Assembly (NCBI GenBank): GCA_014729145.1
Contig: WJKL01000016.1
Coordinates: 1 to 64,000 of the forward strand
DNA from: Candidatus Woesearchaeota archaeon
GTDB lineage: Archaea; Nanobdellota; Nanobdellia; Woesearchaeales; WJKL01
Length of the DNA stretch: 64,000 bases
Direction: 5' to 3'
In this document: piece by piece, positions 33,022 to 42,129 of the stretch
Layout of the letters: each line of letters begins with the position of its first letter
How positions within the stretch are numbered: position 1 is the first letter of the stretch
Translations under genes and position numbers: made by a program
The notes under the pieces: model-generated
The model's input: only the letters and a program-made list of their open reading frames with translations
Told to the model about the DNA's origin: nothing
Databases searched by the model: none

Positions 33022-34467
33022 TTAATTAGGTTTTATCCTTTTGAAAAGCCAATGGTTCAGCAGCATAAAGAAACCGATAACTGTTGGAGCAATCCAGACA
33101 AAAATCCACCAGCTTGCGAGGGGTTTTCCAAGCAGAATGGTCAGGATAAAAAAGATGAGTATCCCTATAAATATGAACGATAGTCCGGATACAGTAGGAT
33201 GGTCGAGAATCTTTCTTTTTACTTTTAATCTGGAACCCATATAATAATTGGCATTTAGTCCTCTGTCAAGAAGCAATCCCAGGAAGGCGATTACTAATAT
33301 ACCCTCCCATATTAACTGCATTATGTACTGCTGTTTAAAGAAAACAACAGATACAAAGAATGCGGTTGCAGCAATATATAAGAAATAAGCCCATCTTCTG
33401 AATGCCATCATCAATGGATCTGAAGGAGGATTTCCTGCCATTCTTTTTATATTCCAATAGATAGTTCCCATAACACTTAACAATAATCCGGTAGTTACAG
33501 CAAAGACAACAGAAACAAATATTGAAGGATCTACAAGCAGAATCCTGATAAATTGAGTGGCAGCTACAAGTAAGGCTAAAATTATGAAATTCATTGCAGT
33601 AAACTGGTGCCCTTTAGGCTGGGCCAATTCAAATAATCTGTAATGGATATACCAAACTACAGATATAAAGAAAAGAAGTTTTCCAAACATCAATATAGGG
33701 ATTAGGATGCCTTCTGATGAAGATAAGTCTATCTCCATAAGGGGTGTGGCAGCCAGCACCATAAGAAGACCATAAACTAACAAAGAAAAAAGCCCTATTC
33801 TTTCAGATTTATGAGGAATATTTTCTTGGGGTACGTTTTGCAGTTCAGGAGGGATATTAGGTTTTGCTTTAGGGTTTATCCATGTAATGAAAGGGTACCT
33901 GTTAAAATATATAAACACGATAATAAACCAAAAAGGTCTTATTGCCGGAGTAGCGATCAATGCGCTAAAATAACCTATTGACTCCCAAAGCATATTTTTA
34001 GCAGAAGCTCTGGCCCATTTTTTTTCGTTTTCTCCTCCGCCTGTAATTCTAAAAGAGAAAAAGAAATAAAGAAATGCTGTTGACAATGCTATAAGAAAAA
34101 TTGTTATTGTGGCAAGGTAGCTTCCCACTACAGGGTTAACCTTCCATATCCTTATAAACTGAGTAAATACGATAACTAAAAATCCTATAAATAATGTGAT
34201 AATCTCAGATAAAAATGAAGATCTTTTGAATCTGTTAACAAGAGCCATATGTCTATACCAAAAAATAATAAGAAATACAAAGATTAGTATGAATTGTGTA
34301 AAAGCCATCCAGGGGCTCATTTCACTGTTGTGAACATGTTCCAACCCTTTTGCAGACATTGCTAAAGCAAGCGCAAAAAGCAGATCAAAGAAAAGCTCAA
34401 GCCAGCTTACTTTTTTAACATCTAAACCAGGCCTTGAAGCTATTTTAGACATATCACGGGATGGCAT
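33022..34467 (-). CDS. LtrA-like (low temperature requirement A) membrane protein
   Basis: 481 residues with about twelve hydrophobic segments. The N-terminal VSWLELFFDLLFALAL block is the LtrA family signature. Its biochemical role is unknown; the name comes from a Listeria cold-growth phenotype. The segment GYFSALIATP and a mid-protein cytoplasmic linker rich in Pro/Asn/Gln separate two membrane halves. It overlaps nothing but is 1 nt from corA, and so is probably expressed with that transporter. An alternative start is ATG 34452 region (in-frame Met). Confidence 0.75.
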   Translation of the reverse strand: MPSRDMSKIASRPGLDVKKVSWLELFFDLLFALALAMSAKGLEHVHNSEMSPWMAFTQFILIFVFLIIFWYRHMALVNRFKRSSFLSEIITLFIGFLVIVFTQFIRIWKVNPVVGSYLATITIFLIALSTAFLYFFFSFRITGGGENEKKWARASAKNMLWESIGYFSALIATPAIRPFWFIIVFIYFNRYPFITWINPKAKPNIPPELQNVPQENIPHKSERIGLFSLLVYGLLMVLAATPLMEIDLSSSEGILIPILMFGKLLFFISVVWYIHYRLFELAQPKGHQFTAMNFIILALLVAATQFIRILLVDPSIFVSVVFAVTTGLLLSVMGTIYWNIKRMAGNPPSDPLMMAFRRWAYFLYIAATAFFVSVVFFKQQYIMQLIWEGILVIAFLGLLLDRGLNANYYMGSRLKVKRKILDHPTVSGLSFIFIGILIFFILTILLGKPLASWWIFVWIAPTVIGFFMLLNHWLFKRIKPN

Positions 34468-34620
34468 GTTATAATTAGCACCTCTTTTTATCTAAATTTC
34501 TTTTTTAAGCTATTTAAATCTTTCTAAAATCTTCTTCAAAATAAAAAACTTTAAATATCAATTGCACTACTCCATAAAATATCATCTTTTAATGATAAAA
34601 ATAACAAGGGGTTTTGTAAA

Positions 34621-34884
34621 ATGACTAAAGACGAAAAAAAATATTCAAAAGATTTGATGGGAAAAACCGTTGTAAGCAAAACAGGGAAGAGATTTGGAGA
34701 AGTTGGAGATGTAATATTTGAAACTAGAAGCGGCGAATTAATACATCTGGTCTTATCTAGTCCGACCCCATATACTGAGAAATTGGAGCTGGAAAAGGAT
34801 AAAGAAGGAAATATATTGATCCCCTTCTCTGCAGTAATCGCTACAGGAGATTTTATGGTTGTTTCTGAAGAAGATATAATCTAA
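34621..34884 (+). CDS. PRC-barrel domain protein
   Basis: 87 residues consisting of a single PRC-barrel: LMGKTVVSKTGKRFGEVGDV at about 13-32 followed by a second strand set, FSAVIATGDFMVV. Stand-alone archaeal PRC-barrel proteins are common; some act with ribosome maturation factors or cell-division proteins (CdpB family in euryarchaea). The function here is not deducible. TATA-like sequence (TTTAAATATC) lies about 70 nt upstream, with a GGGG six nt before the ATG region. Confidence 0.82.
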   Translation: MTKDEKKYSKDLMGKTVVSKTGKRFGEVGDVIFETRSGELIHLVLSSPTPYTEKLELEKDKEGNILIPFSAVIATGDFMVVSEEDII

Positions 34885-34975
34885 AAACAAAACTTTTTTA
34901 ATTACAAATCTTTTTCTAGTTATTAATTAGCATCAATATAGTTTTTCATTATAGTTTTTTTATATTGGGGGCAAG

Positions 34976-35950
34976 ATGGAAAAAGTTATGAATAATACAG
35001 CAATATGGACTGAAAAGTACAGGCCTGAGACTTTTAAAGAGGTTAAGGGCCAGGATGAGATAGTCAATAGAGTCAGTTCTTTTGTTGAGAAGAAGAATAT
35101 GCCTCATCTTATGTTTGCAGGGCCTGCAGGGATCGGAAAAACAACTTTGGCATTGGTGATCGCAAAACAGCTTTTTGGAGAAAGCTGGAGACAGAATTTT
35201 TTAGAGTTAAACGCTTCTGACGAAAGAGGGATAGATATCATCAGACACAAGGTCAAGGATTTTGCAAGGACAAGAGCAATCGGAGATGTTCCGTTTAAGA
35301 TAATTTATCTAGATGAATGTGATGCTTTGACCAAAGAGGCTCAGCAGGCATTAAGAAGGACTATGGAGAATTTTACAAGAACAACAAGGTTTATCTTAAG
35401 CTGCAACTATTCTTCTAAGATTATCGATCCGATACAATCAAGATGTGCAGTTTTCAGGTTTAAGCTTTTGCCCAAAAAAGATGTTTTTGAGATAATAGAA
35501 AAGATTGCTGCAGAGGAAAACCTAAAGATCAGTGACAAAGCAAAGGAAGCTTTGTATGTTATCAGCGATGGGGACTGCAGGAGAGTAGAGAATATACTAC
35601 AGAGCTGCGCCTCTATCTCCGACAATATAACTGAAGAGGTAGTTTTTTCTTTGGCTTCAGTGGCAAAGCCCAAGGAAGTCAAGGAGTTTTTGGAAATGGC
35701 TTTGGAGAACAAGTTTATTGAAGCAAGGAAAAAGATGCTTGATGTGATGCTTAATTATGGATTAAGCGGATTAGATGTTGTAAAGCAGATACAGAAAGAA
35801 ATATGGAAGTTAGAGATAGACGGGAGAAAAAAGATGGATCTGGTAGATAAATGCGGAGAGATAGAATTTAGGATGACAGAGGGAAGCGATGAATATATCC
35901 AATTAGAGGCTTTGTTAAGCCAGGTTGGATTGGCTGGTCTGAAAAGATAA
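34976..35950 (+). CDS. rfcS: Replication factor C small subunit
   Basis: 324-residue AAA+ clamp-loader subunit that opens and loads PCNA. Starts with WTEKYRPETFKEVKGQ, Walker A GPAGIGKT at 49-56, Walker B IIYLDECD, the LRRTMENFTRTTRFILSCNY sensor block with the SRC motif (QSRCAVFRF), and the C-terminal collar helices. GGGGGC directly before ATG 34976 supports this start, although ATG 34988 is also possible. The large subunit RfcL is not in the window. Confidence 0.95.
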   Translation: MEKVMNNTAIWTEKYRPETFKEVKGQDEIVNRVSSFVEKKNMPHLMFAGPAGIGKTTLALVIAKQLFGESWRQNFLELNASDERGIDIIRHKVKDFARTRAIGDVPFKIIYLDECDALTKEAQQALRRTMENFTRTTRFILSCNYSSKIIDPIQSRCAVFRFKLLPKKDVFEIIEKIAAEENLKISDKAKEALYVISDGDCRRVENILQSCASISDNITEEVVFSLASVAKPKEVKEFLEMALENKFIEARKKMLDVMLNYGLSGLDVVKQIQKEIWKLEIDGRKKMDLVDKCGEIEFRMTEGSDEYIQLEALLSQVGLAGLKR

Positions 35951-35992
35951 AAATAAATAAAAAACAAAAGAAAAAAAACATAAAAAAAGAAA

Positions 35993-36910
35993 TTAAATTT
36001 CTTTTTCTATCCTAATTTTTTGCTGGATTATATCTCTATAGTCATAGCTTAGAGTAAGTCCAATTGCTTTTGTATATAATGCTCCTTCTTCCAGTGGCTC
36101 CCTTAGCTTGCACCTTATAGTAGATTTATCATCTATCAATCTTGCTTCATTTTCTCTTGCGCCTGCCCGGCATAGCCACTTATTCCTTTCGGTTTCTGGT
36201 TCAATAGTGAATGCTACTTGGTCATATTGGGGTGAGAATTCTTGTCCAGGTATTGTAGATCTTCCTCCACCCAAATTCTCAATCTTAAAGTCAAGCTCTA
36301 TTATTCCAGACCCTGCAGGTTTTTCTTCTGCTGAGCTTACCTGGATCGGGGCTCCGGAGCAGAAAATTTCTTTTGATTCCTCTACAGTGCATACTCTTTC
36401 ATCTCTCAAGTTTTCCTTAAAACATACATTGGGAACTGATGCATATGTCTTATAGCTGTAAGTATAGCTTGCAAATACATTCAAATCATAAAATGTTCCA
36501 GGAATTTCCTGTGTATATTTTACATTCTGGCCAAAATCAATAATTTCTTCCCCTCCTTCTTCATTGAATTCTGAAATTTTTTCTATTTCCTGGCTGTTTG
36601 TCTTAGTTCCAGATTCTATTCCAGAGAAATCTTCTAAAAGAATACCATATATCTTTACTGTAGCATCCCCTGCTTCAATGTCATGTTCCCCTTTATTTTT
36701 AAGGAGCACTTGGATAGGAAACTCTTCATCTTCATAAAGGGAATAAAGGCCACTATCTTCTATACCCATCGGTTCAAATTCTGCTGTAACTCCTTTAGTT
36801 CCACCCATATAAGGGGAAGGTCCGGCAGTATCTTCTTCTCCATCTTCACAGCCAGTTATGGATAATGCTGTAAAGATGATAATAAACATAGCTAATATTT
36901 TTTTACTCAT
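35993..36910 (-). CDS. Lipoprotein, envelope family member 1
   Basis: 305 residues. Signal peptide with lipobox SITG-C21, so the mature protein is probably lipid-anchored outside the membrane. The extracytoplasmic part is predicted beta-rich (NKGEHDIEAGDATVKIYG, KIENLGGGRST). It shares with the next two proteins a GTKG start block after the lipobox, an NKG block, an EEGGEE/EGGY block, a Cys pair (C-x10-C here), an APIQV/APVAV block and an ending of the type TLSYDYRDIIQQKIRI. A strong AAGGAGG lies before the ATG. Last gene of a five-gene same-strand cluster. No known family recognised. Confidence 0.75.
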   Translation of the reverse strand: MSKKILAMFIIIFTALSITGCEDGEEDTAGPSPYMGGTKGVTAEFEPMGIEDSGLYSLYEDEEFPIQVLLKNKGEHDIEAGDATVKIYGILLEDFSGIESGTKTNSQEIEKISEFNEEGGEEIIDFGQNVKYTQEIPGTFYDLNVFASYTYSYKTYASVPNVCFKENLRDERVCTVEESKEIFCSGAPIQVSSAEEKPAGSGIIELDFKIENLGGGRSTIPGQEFSPQYDQVAFTIEPETERNKWLCRAGARENEARLIDDKSTIRCKLREPLEEGALYTKAIGLTLSYDYRDIIQQKIRIEKEI

Positions 36911-36935
36911 TTTTAAACCTCCTTTTTAATTTTAA

Positions 36936-37871
36936 TCATCCTGGTGTTTTTATTATTTCAATATCTTTTGAAATTGAATCCATATAATTATAATAAAGGG
37001 TTATTCTTAAAGGGGTTGTGTAGGCTGAGTCCCCTGATATATCAAAAGTACAATATATTGTTCCTTTGTTGTTCACAAATCTAGTTTTTTCACTTCCTTC
37101 AATTTCAGGAGTGCATCTTATTTTTGTTCCTCCTGACATGTCAACTCCATATCTAACTATATTATAGTCTTTTGGATCTACTTGGTAAGGGCAGTCAGTG
37201 AATACACTCGCTCCTGGACCTATAACTGTTCCTCCTCCCACATTAGATATCTTGATATCAAAGGCCACCTTATCTTTCCCTACCATCTCAACATTAACTC
37301 CTGATACAGCAACAGGTGCTCCCTGGCCTCCTGCCGTAGATACATCCTTTACTGTACATCCTCTTTCGATAGGACCTATTTCATAAAGGTTAGGATCAAT
37401 ACATACAACAGGGGACGCCTTTGTTTGGTATTCATAACATGCAGTTAACAAAAGTCTTTGATTTAGTGAATCAAGATAGTCTGGAAGATCTATTATGTCT
37501 GTAGAAAACTGCTGAGTGGAATATCCTCCTTCAGGATTTAAGGGACTTTTGCCTTCTAGAAAGGAAGAACATATCTTAGTCTTGTCCAGTCCTCTTATTA
37601 TCTTATCATCAAATCCTGAAAGATATAACCTACAGTTAGTTCCAGAAAGATCATAAGTTCCTTTATTTTCCAGTTCCAGAAGAACAGTCAGATCAGAAGT
37701 ATCATAAATTTTGCTCATTGGCATATCCTTGATAAATCTCATCTCAAGACCCTTTGTCCCTTTATAGATATCTTTCGAGAATTCTTGTTCAGCATCAGTA
37801 CCTGTCTGTCTTCTACACCCACAAATAACCAAAAGAGCTAATACAAACAAAATTAAATGTATTTTTTTCAT
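36936..37871 (-). CDS. Lipoprotein, envelope family member 2
   Basis: 311 residues with a hydrophobic signal and lipobox VICG-C19. Shares with members 1 and 3: GTKGLEMRF, LENKGTYDL, NPEGGY, a Cys pair C-x14-C (beginning CIDPNLYE), GQGAPVAV, SNVGGGTV and a closing segment ITLYYNYMDSISKDIEI. These repeated landmarks in the same order show that the three arose by duplication. Predicted all-beta, extracytoplasmic. Further cysteines near the C-terminus could form disulfides. Function unknown; immunoglobulin-like or CARDB-like surface domains are possible. Confidence 0.75.
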   Translation of the reverse strand: MKKIHLILFVLALLVICGCRRQTGTDAEQEFSKDIYKGTKGLEMRFIKDMPMSKIYDTSDLTVLLELENKGTYDLSGTNCRLYLSGFDDKIIRGLDKTKICSSFLEGKSPLNPEGGYSTQQFSTDIIDLPDYLDSLNQRLLLTACYEYQTKASPVVCIDPNLYEIGPIERGCTVKDVSTAGGQGAPVAVSGVNVEMVGKDKVAFDIKISNVGGGTVIGPGASVFTDCPYQVDPKDYNIVRYGVDMSGGTKIRCTPEIEGSEKTRFVNNKGTIYCTFDISGDSAYTTPLRITLYYNYMDSISKDIEIIKTPG

Positions 37872-37916
37872 CTTGTTTAACTGCGTTTATTATTTATTTA
37901 AGTTTTTCGGAAAATT

Positions 37917-38768
37917 TTATTGTTTTCTTATCTGAACTATCTTTCCAATCCTTGATATGTATCCATAATCTAATTTAATCGAAAGAGAAGTCAAATATGC
38001 TCCAGCTCCTGCCAGTATTTCTGTATAGCATTCTATCTTTTCATCTTCTTCTAATTCAATATTGTTTTTTGTGCATGTTATCGGTACATTAGCAAGTCTT
38101 ACCTCATCTAGTGTGATGTTGTCTTTAATATCACCCTCTCCTTTATTTTCCATATAGATATTGAATTTTATCCTTATCCTGTTTTCAAAAGGAACAGCCT
38201 CCTGTTGTATCTTTGTTACTGCAACAGGAGCTCCCTGACCATCAGATAAAATAATCTCTTTTGGTTCACAAATCTTTTCTTTAGTTTTTACATGGCTGTA
38301 TATATCTGGATTTATGCATACTTCTGCTCCTGCTTCTGTCTGATAATCATATCTTGTTATTATCTTGAACCTAGCTGGATCTGTTTCTTTTATCTTGGGA
38401 AAATCTATATTTTTCCCTCGGAAATTTATTATTTCATATCCTCCTTCAGGAAATCCGGGCTTTTTGCCTTCTATATTAAAATATTTTCCATGCTCATTTA
38501 TCTGAATCTTGCTTTGATCATACCCAGAGACTGAAATTTCTCCATTTTCAATATCATAAGCTCCTTTATTTCTTAATTCCAAACCTATTATAAATTCACT
38601 TCCCTCTGAAATCTCATCAGGAGGGAGATTTCTAACAAAATTCATCTCAAGACCCTGGGTTCCTTTGTGATATTCAATCAATTCCGGCTCTAAGTTAGGT
38701 GTAGTTCTTCCGCATCCAGTAACCAAGATGAGGAATCCAATAACTAATAAAATCAATATTTTTTTCAT
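37917..38768 (-). CDS. Lipoprotein, envelope family member 3
   Basis: 283 residues with lipobox LVTG-C19. Landmarks match the other two: GTQGLEMNF, LRNKGAYDIENG, FPEGGY, C-x15-C (CINPDIYS), GQGAPVAV, ENKGEG and a closing LSIKLDYGYISRIGKIVQI. It lies 4 nt after the stop of the large membrane protein, so the lipoproteins and that protein probably come from one message. Likely all-beta and outside the cell. Function unknown. Confidence 0.75.
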   Translation of the reverse strand: MKKILILLVIGFLILVTGCGRTTPNLEPELIEYHKGTQGLEMNFVRNLPPDEISEGSEFIIGLELRNKGAYDIENGEISVSGYDQSKIQINEHGKYFNIEGKKPGFPEGGYEIINFRGKNIDFPKIKETDPARFKIITRYDYQTEAGAEVCINPDIYSHVKTKEKICEPKEIILSDGQGAPVAVTKIQQEAVPFENRIRIKFNIYMENKGEGDIKDNITLDEVRLANVPITCTKNNIELEEDEKIECYTEILAGAGAYLTSLSIKLDYGYISRIGKIVQIRKQ

Positions 38769-38772
38769 TGTT

Positions 38773-40785
38773 TTAGGCTATGCCTGGACTTACCAGGTCT
38801 ATCTTTTTTTGCTTGGTGTATTTATAGGTATAAGTCATTTCTGACTTAAACTCTATTGGATAATCTTCAAAATCCTTAATATTCTTCAATTCTTCAGGAA
38901 CAATCAAATCACAAGTTAAGCGAGGAGGTTTGTCTGTTCCCTCCCATATTATATTATTATCTTGGGTTATTATGTATCCTTCTTTTTCACAGTTGCCTGA
39001 AGGAATTATTCCATATTCTCTTAAGTCTATAAGAACTTTTTTTATAGATAAAAGCTCGCCTCCTTTCTCCTTTTTGAGGTCTTCATATTTTCCAGTAAAA
39101 GTCAATGTAGCTTTATCATAGATAAGCTTATCTGCCCCTATCCTGAAAGTATAAACTGCAAATTCATCCCCAGTTATAGATGCTTTGCTTTCCCTTGGTG
39201 AAGAATCAGTTGCCTGCTGAACTTCTTGTTTTTCTCTGCTGTCCATCCATATATTTTCTCCTACAAATATTCTCTCCAATACTGCTGTGGTTGTGATGTC
39301 TTCAGCTGTTACCTCAAATACAGCAGTAACACTTCTCTGTTCAGGATAAGGAAGGTCAGGAGCACAATATACCAGATCCTTGTCCTTTCCTTTTACTGTG
39401 ATCTCTCTAGCTCTGGAAGGATTTATTATTCCAGGAATTTTATTCTCATCAGAGGTTTTAAACAAACAAGATAGTTTAATATTTACTGGATTATTTATGG
39501 GGGATTCTAAGATAACATTCATAGGTATCCCTTCTCTACTGTTTGATGGAATATCACTATACCATGCAGCATCTGTAAGTTCTTCAAATCTAATATTGGT
39601 GGCAGTATATTCTTCTTTTATCTCCACTTCCACCCCTTTTCCAAGCGCTTTATTTATACACTCTTCGCGTTCTTCTGTTTCTGCTTCATATTCCGAGCAT
39701 ACTCTTTCTGCATTTCTTTGATTTAGACATTCATCGTAATTTTCCTGGCGGGAACAATAAACAGGATCCATCAAAGACCCCCAGGTATCACCAATATTTT
39801 TTAAGGATCCGGCAATAAATCCTTTGGCTTCTTCTACCTGTTCAGGTTCAAGGCCTGCTTCAATCCTTCCAAGCTGCACTGCTCCGTTCCAGAATGCAAA
39901 GACATTTATTATAATAATAAAAAAAGTCATCACATTCATCCATGTGGGCTTTTCTTTTGTGGTTATTATTATCGCATATATCCAGATGGGAATTATCAGC
40001 CTGTTGGAGATGATGGGATTATTTACATAATTTGCCAGAATTCCAAATCCAAAAAAATCTATAAACAAAAGAATGGAAGCTATAAAATTTGCAGTTGTCT
40101 TGTCTCCTGAAACAGGGTACAAATAAAAAACATAAAAAGATATGGCAAATAGGAGGTGAATTATACTTCCTGAATCAACTCCACCTAATGTTATTATCAG
40201 ACTTCCTACTTCAAGCAAAAGGAAGAAAGACAAGAATTCTTTTTTGTTGGGTTTTTTCAATACAAGATATGCTATCGCCAATACCAGTACAACCCCATTT
40301 AAAAAAAGTCTTGCCATGTTTTCAGGGCTGAGCTGCACGAATCTTGACAAAAATAATCCAACATCTATCCCATTAAATCTTGTTAAAAATAAATCTAACA
40401 AGTATAAAACAATAGCCAGAATAAACCACATTCCTGCTCCGCCAGTTGGTTTACTGCTTGTTTTTCGTTTTCCCTTTTTTAATGTGCCAAAGGCAGCACC
40501 TCCTGCAGATAATGCTCCTGTGCCAGCCAATTTTAAACCTTTTCCAGCAAGTTTTGCGCCTTTTTTTAATCCTGGTTTAACATCATAAGTGGCCGCACGC
40601 CCTGTAGCAGACAATCCTTTTTTTCCTGTTTCTACTGGGTGTCTTACTGCTTTAGTTCCTTTTTTTATTCCTTTCCAAGCACCTTTTCCCCCTTTTGTAA
40701 AAGTAGGGAATACTTTAGCTAATTTTTCTTTTAATCCTTTTTCAGTAAGTTCTTCTTCTACCTCTTTTTTATCATCTTCAGCCAT
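38773..40785 (-). CDS. Large polytopic membrane protein with extracytoplasmic Cys-rich domain
   Basis: 670 residues. About 1-115 is Lys/Gly-rich and would be cytoplasmic. About 118-305 contains six hydrophobic segments (first MWFILAIVLYLLDLFL). About 335-670 is a soluble, probably external region with a cluster of cysteines (YCSRQ, DECL, RVCS, REEC) then predicted beta domains. Its last segment, MTYTYKYTKQKKIDLV, resembles the closing segment of the three lipoproteins, suggesting a shared terminal domain. A GTG 33 nt upstream in frame, overlapping an AGAGGTG, is an alternative start. No known family recognised. Confidence 0.72.
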   Translation of the reverse strand: MAEDDKKEVEEELTEKGLKEKLAKVFPTFTKGGKGAWKGIKKGTKAVRHPVETGKKGLSATGRAATYDVKPGLKKGAKLAGKGLKLAGTGALSAGGAAFGTLKKGKRKTSSKPTGGAGMWFILAIVLYLLDLFLTRFNGIDVGLFLSRFVQLSPENMARLFLNGVVLVLAIAYLVLKKPNKKEFLSFFLLLEVGSLIITLGGVDSGSIIHLLFAISFYVFYLYPVSGDKTTANFIASILLFIDFFGFGILANYVNNPIISNRLIIPIWIYAIIITTKEKPTWMNVMTFFIIIINVFAFWNGAVQLGRIEAGLEPEQVEEAKGFIAGSLKNIGDTWGSLMDPVYCSRQENYDECLNQRNAERVCSEYEAETEEREECINKALGKGVEVEIKEEYTATNIRFEELTDAAWYSDIPSNSREGIPMNVILESPINNPVNIKLSCLFKTSDENKIPGIINPSRAREITVKGKDKDLVYCAPDLPYPEQRSVTAVFEVTAEDITTTAVLERIFVGENIWMDSREKQEVQQATDSSPRESKASITGDEFAVYTFRIGADKLIYDKATLTFTGKYEDLKKEKGGELLSIKKVLIDLREYGIIPSGNCEKEGYIITQDNNIIWEGTDKPPRLTCDLIVPEELKNIKDFEDYPIEFKSEMTYTYKYTKQKKIDLVSPGIA

Positions 40786-40841
40786 TTTAATTTAATTAAA
40801 AGAACTCTTTTGTTCACCTCTTTTTTTTATTTAAATTTAAT

Positions 40842-42035
40842 TTAAGTTTCCAATGAAACCTTTAATTCAACTATGTCAAGCACTTCTTCGGGTTCTATCT
40901 TAAATGCATTGTTGCCCAGGTCAACCCATTTACTTATAGTCTGGTTGAATTCTACTTCGGTCTGGTCAAGCCTTATCAGGCGGTTATTAATAGTGATATC
41001 TGCAACTTTTTCACTAACATCATCAACAAACTCGATATACAATACCGCTTCTGTTCCATTTTCTTCAATCTCTTCAAAATCGTCTCTTTCTATTTCAAAA
41101 TAATAGACAGGAGCAACTGCCTCTTTTAATTCTGAGTTTAACATTATATTATCAATAAGATATCTTCCTTTGTTTGTAAAGAATTTTAATATGTTTTCTC
41201 CTGCAACCAACCTTTCAGGAATGAACTCTAGCGGCCTTATAGGTACATTACAATCAGCAACTGCAGAGTAAAGTTCATAATTGTTTACTTGGACTGTGAG
41301 TGTTCCTGCTTCACCCTGGGTGCAGTCAGGAGTAAACCTTAATTTTACTTTTTCCATATTGTTTATCTCTTCTTCACTAGCTACAAAAGCCAAAGCACTT
41401 TCCTGGGTCTCTTTTCTGAGGATATCTGCAGTAACAAGTATGTCTTCCAAAGAATATTCATTTGTTCTCCAAAATGCAGCACCAGGAGAGGAAACCTCAA
41501 ATTCAACTAAATTATCTCCCTGGATAAGGTGCTCATTAAGGTTAATGGGATTTATATTACCTGTTTCTTGTTCTTTGTCAAATATTTCATTTCCATTTAA
41601 TCTTATCATAAGCCTTCCTTGGCCTTCTTCTATATAAAAATTCAACAACGCATCTTTTATACTATCCATGTCTGTTATCTCAAATGTTATATTATTTTGG
41701 TTGTTTCTGAACAATGATCTGCTGGTGTATAAAGAATTCAGTTTTTTGAGTTCCATACCTTCTTCTCCAACATATATACTTACAGCTGGAAATGATTTTT
41801 CAAATTCTCTTTTTTCTGCAGGAAAGAGTCTTCCAGGAGATTCAGAAAGCAGTATATCAATCTCTTTTCCTTTTTCTTTAGCTTCTTCTAATTCATCCTC
41901 TCCCAATATCTTTTCTCTTTCTTCAGGAGGAATCAATAATATATATAATATAATAAACAGACCAATCAGCGCTATCAAGACAGCAGCTGCTGAAGCATTA
42001 TTTCCCTGCGCTTTTTTCTTCAATTTTGAAAACAT
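40842..42035 (-). CDS. Single-pass surface protein, possible class III signal peptide
   Basis: 397 residues. The N-terminus KLKKKAQGNNASAAAVLIAL followed by a further hydrophobic run resembles class III (pilin-like) signal peptides, whose processing site falls before a Gln after a basic-Ala/Gly pair; the usual Glu at +5 is missing, so a plain N-terminal anchor is the alternative. The remainder is predicted beta-rich: galactose-binding-like repeats (DALLNFYIEEGQGRLMIRLN, NLVEFEVSSPG, AGENILKFFTNKGRY, NNAFKIEPEEVLDIVELKV). First gene of the envelope cluster, with TATA at about 42059-42070 and an AGAGGTG ribosome binding site before the ATG. Confidence 0.72.
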   Translation of the reverse strand: MFSKLKKKAQGNNASAAAVLIALIGLFIILYILLIPPEEREKILGEDELEEAKEKGKEIDILLSESPGRLFPAEKREFEKSFPAVSIYVGEEGMELKKLNSLYTSRSLFRNNQNNITFEITDMDSIKDALLNFYIEEGQGRLMIRLNGNEIFDKEQETGNINPINLNEHLIQGDNLVEFEVSSPGAAFWRTNEYSLEDILVTADILRKETQESALAFVASEEEINNMEKVKLRFTPDCTQGEAGTLTVQVNNYELYSAVADCNVPIRPLEFIPERLVAGENILKFFTNKGRYLIDNIMLNSELKEAVAPVYYFEIERDDFEEIEENGTEAVLYIEFVDDVSEKVADITINNRLIRLDQTEVEFNQTISKWVDLGNNAFKIEPEEVLDIVELKVSLET

Positions 42036-42058
42036 AGTTTACACCTCTTAGATGAACA

Positions 42059-42106
42059 CTTTTTAAATATCAGTTGTTTATACTAAAATGATAAAGTATA
42101 TATAAA
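42059..42106. promoter_or_regulatory. Divergent promoters for the envelope cluster and Pelota
   Basis: Minus-strand GATATTTAAAAAG around 42059-42070 serves the envelope genes, which also have an AGAGGTG before the first ATG. Plus-strand AGTATATATAAA at 42095-42106 lies about 27 nt before the Pelota ATG, fitting a leaderless message. Confidence 0.5.
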
Positions 42107-42129
42107 TGTTTTTCTAAATTTCGTATATA

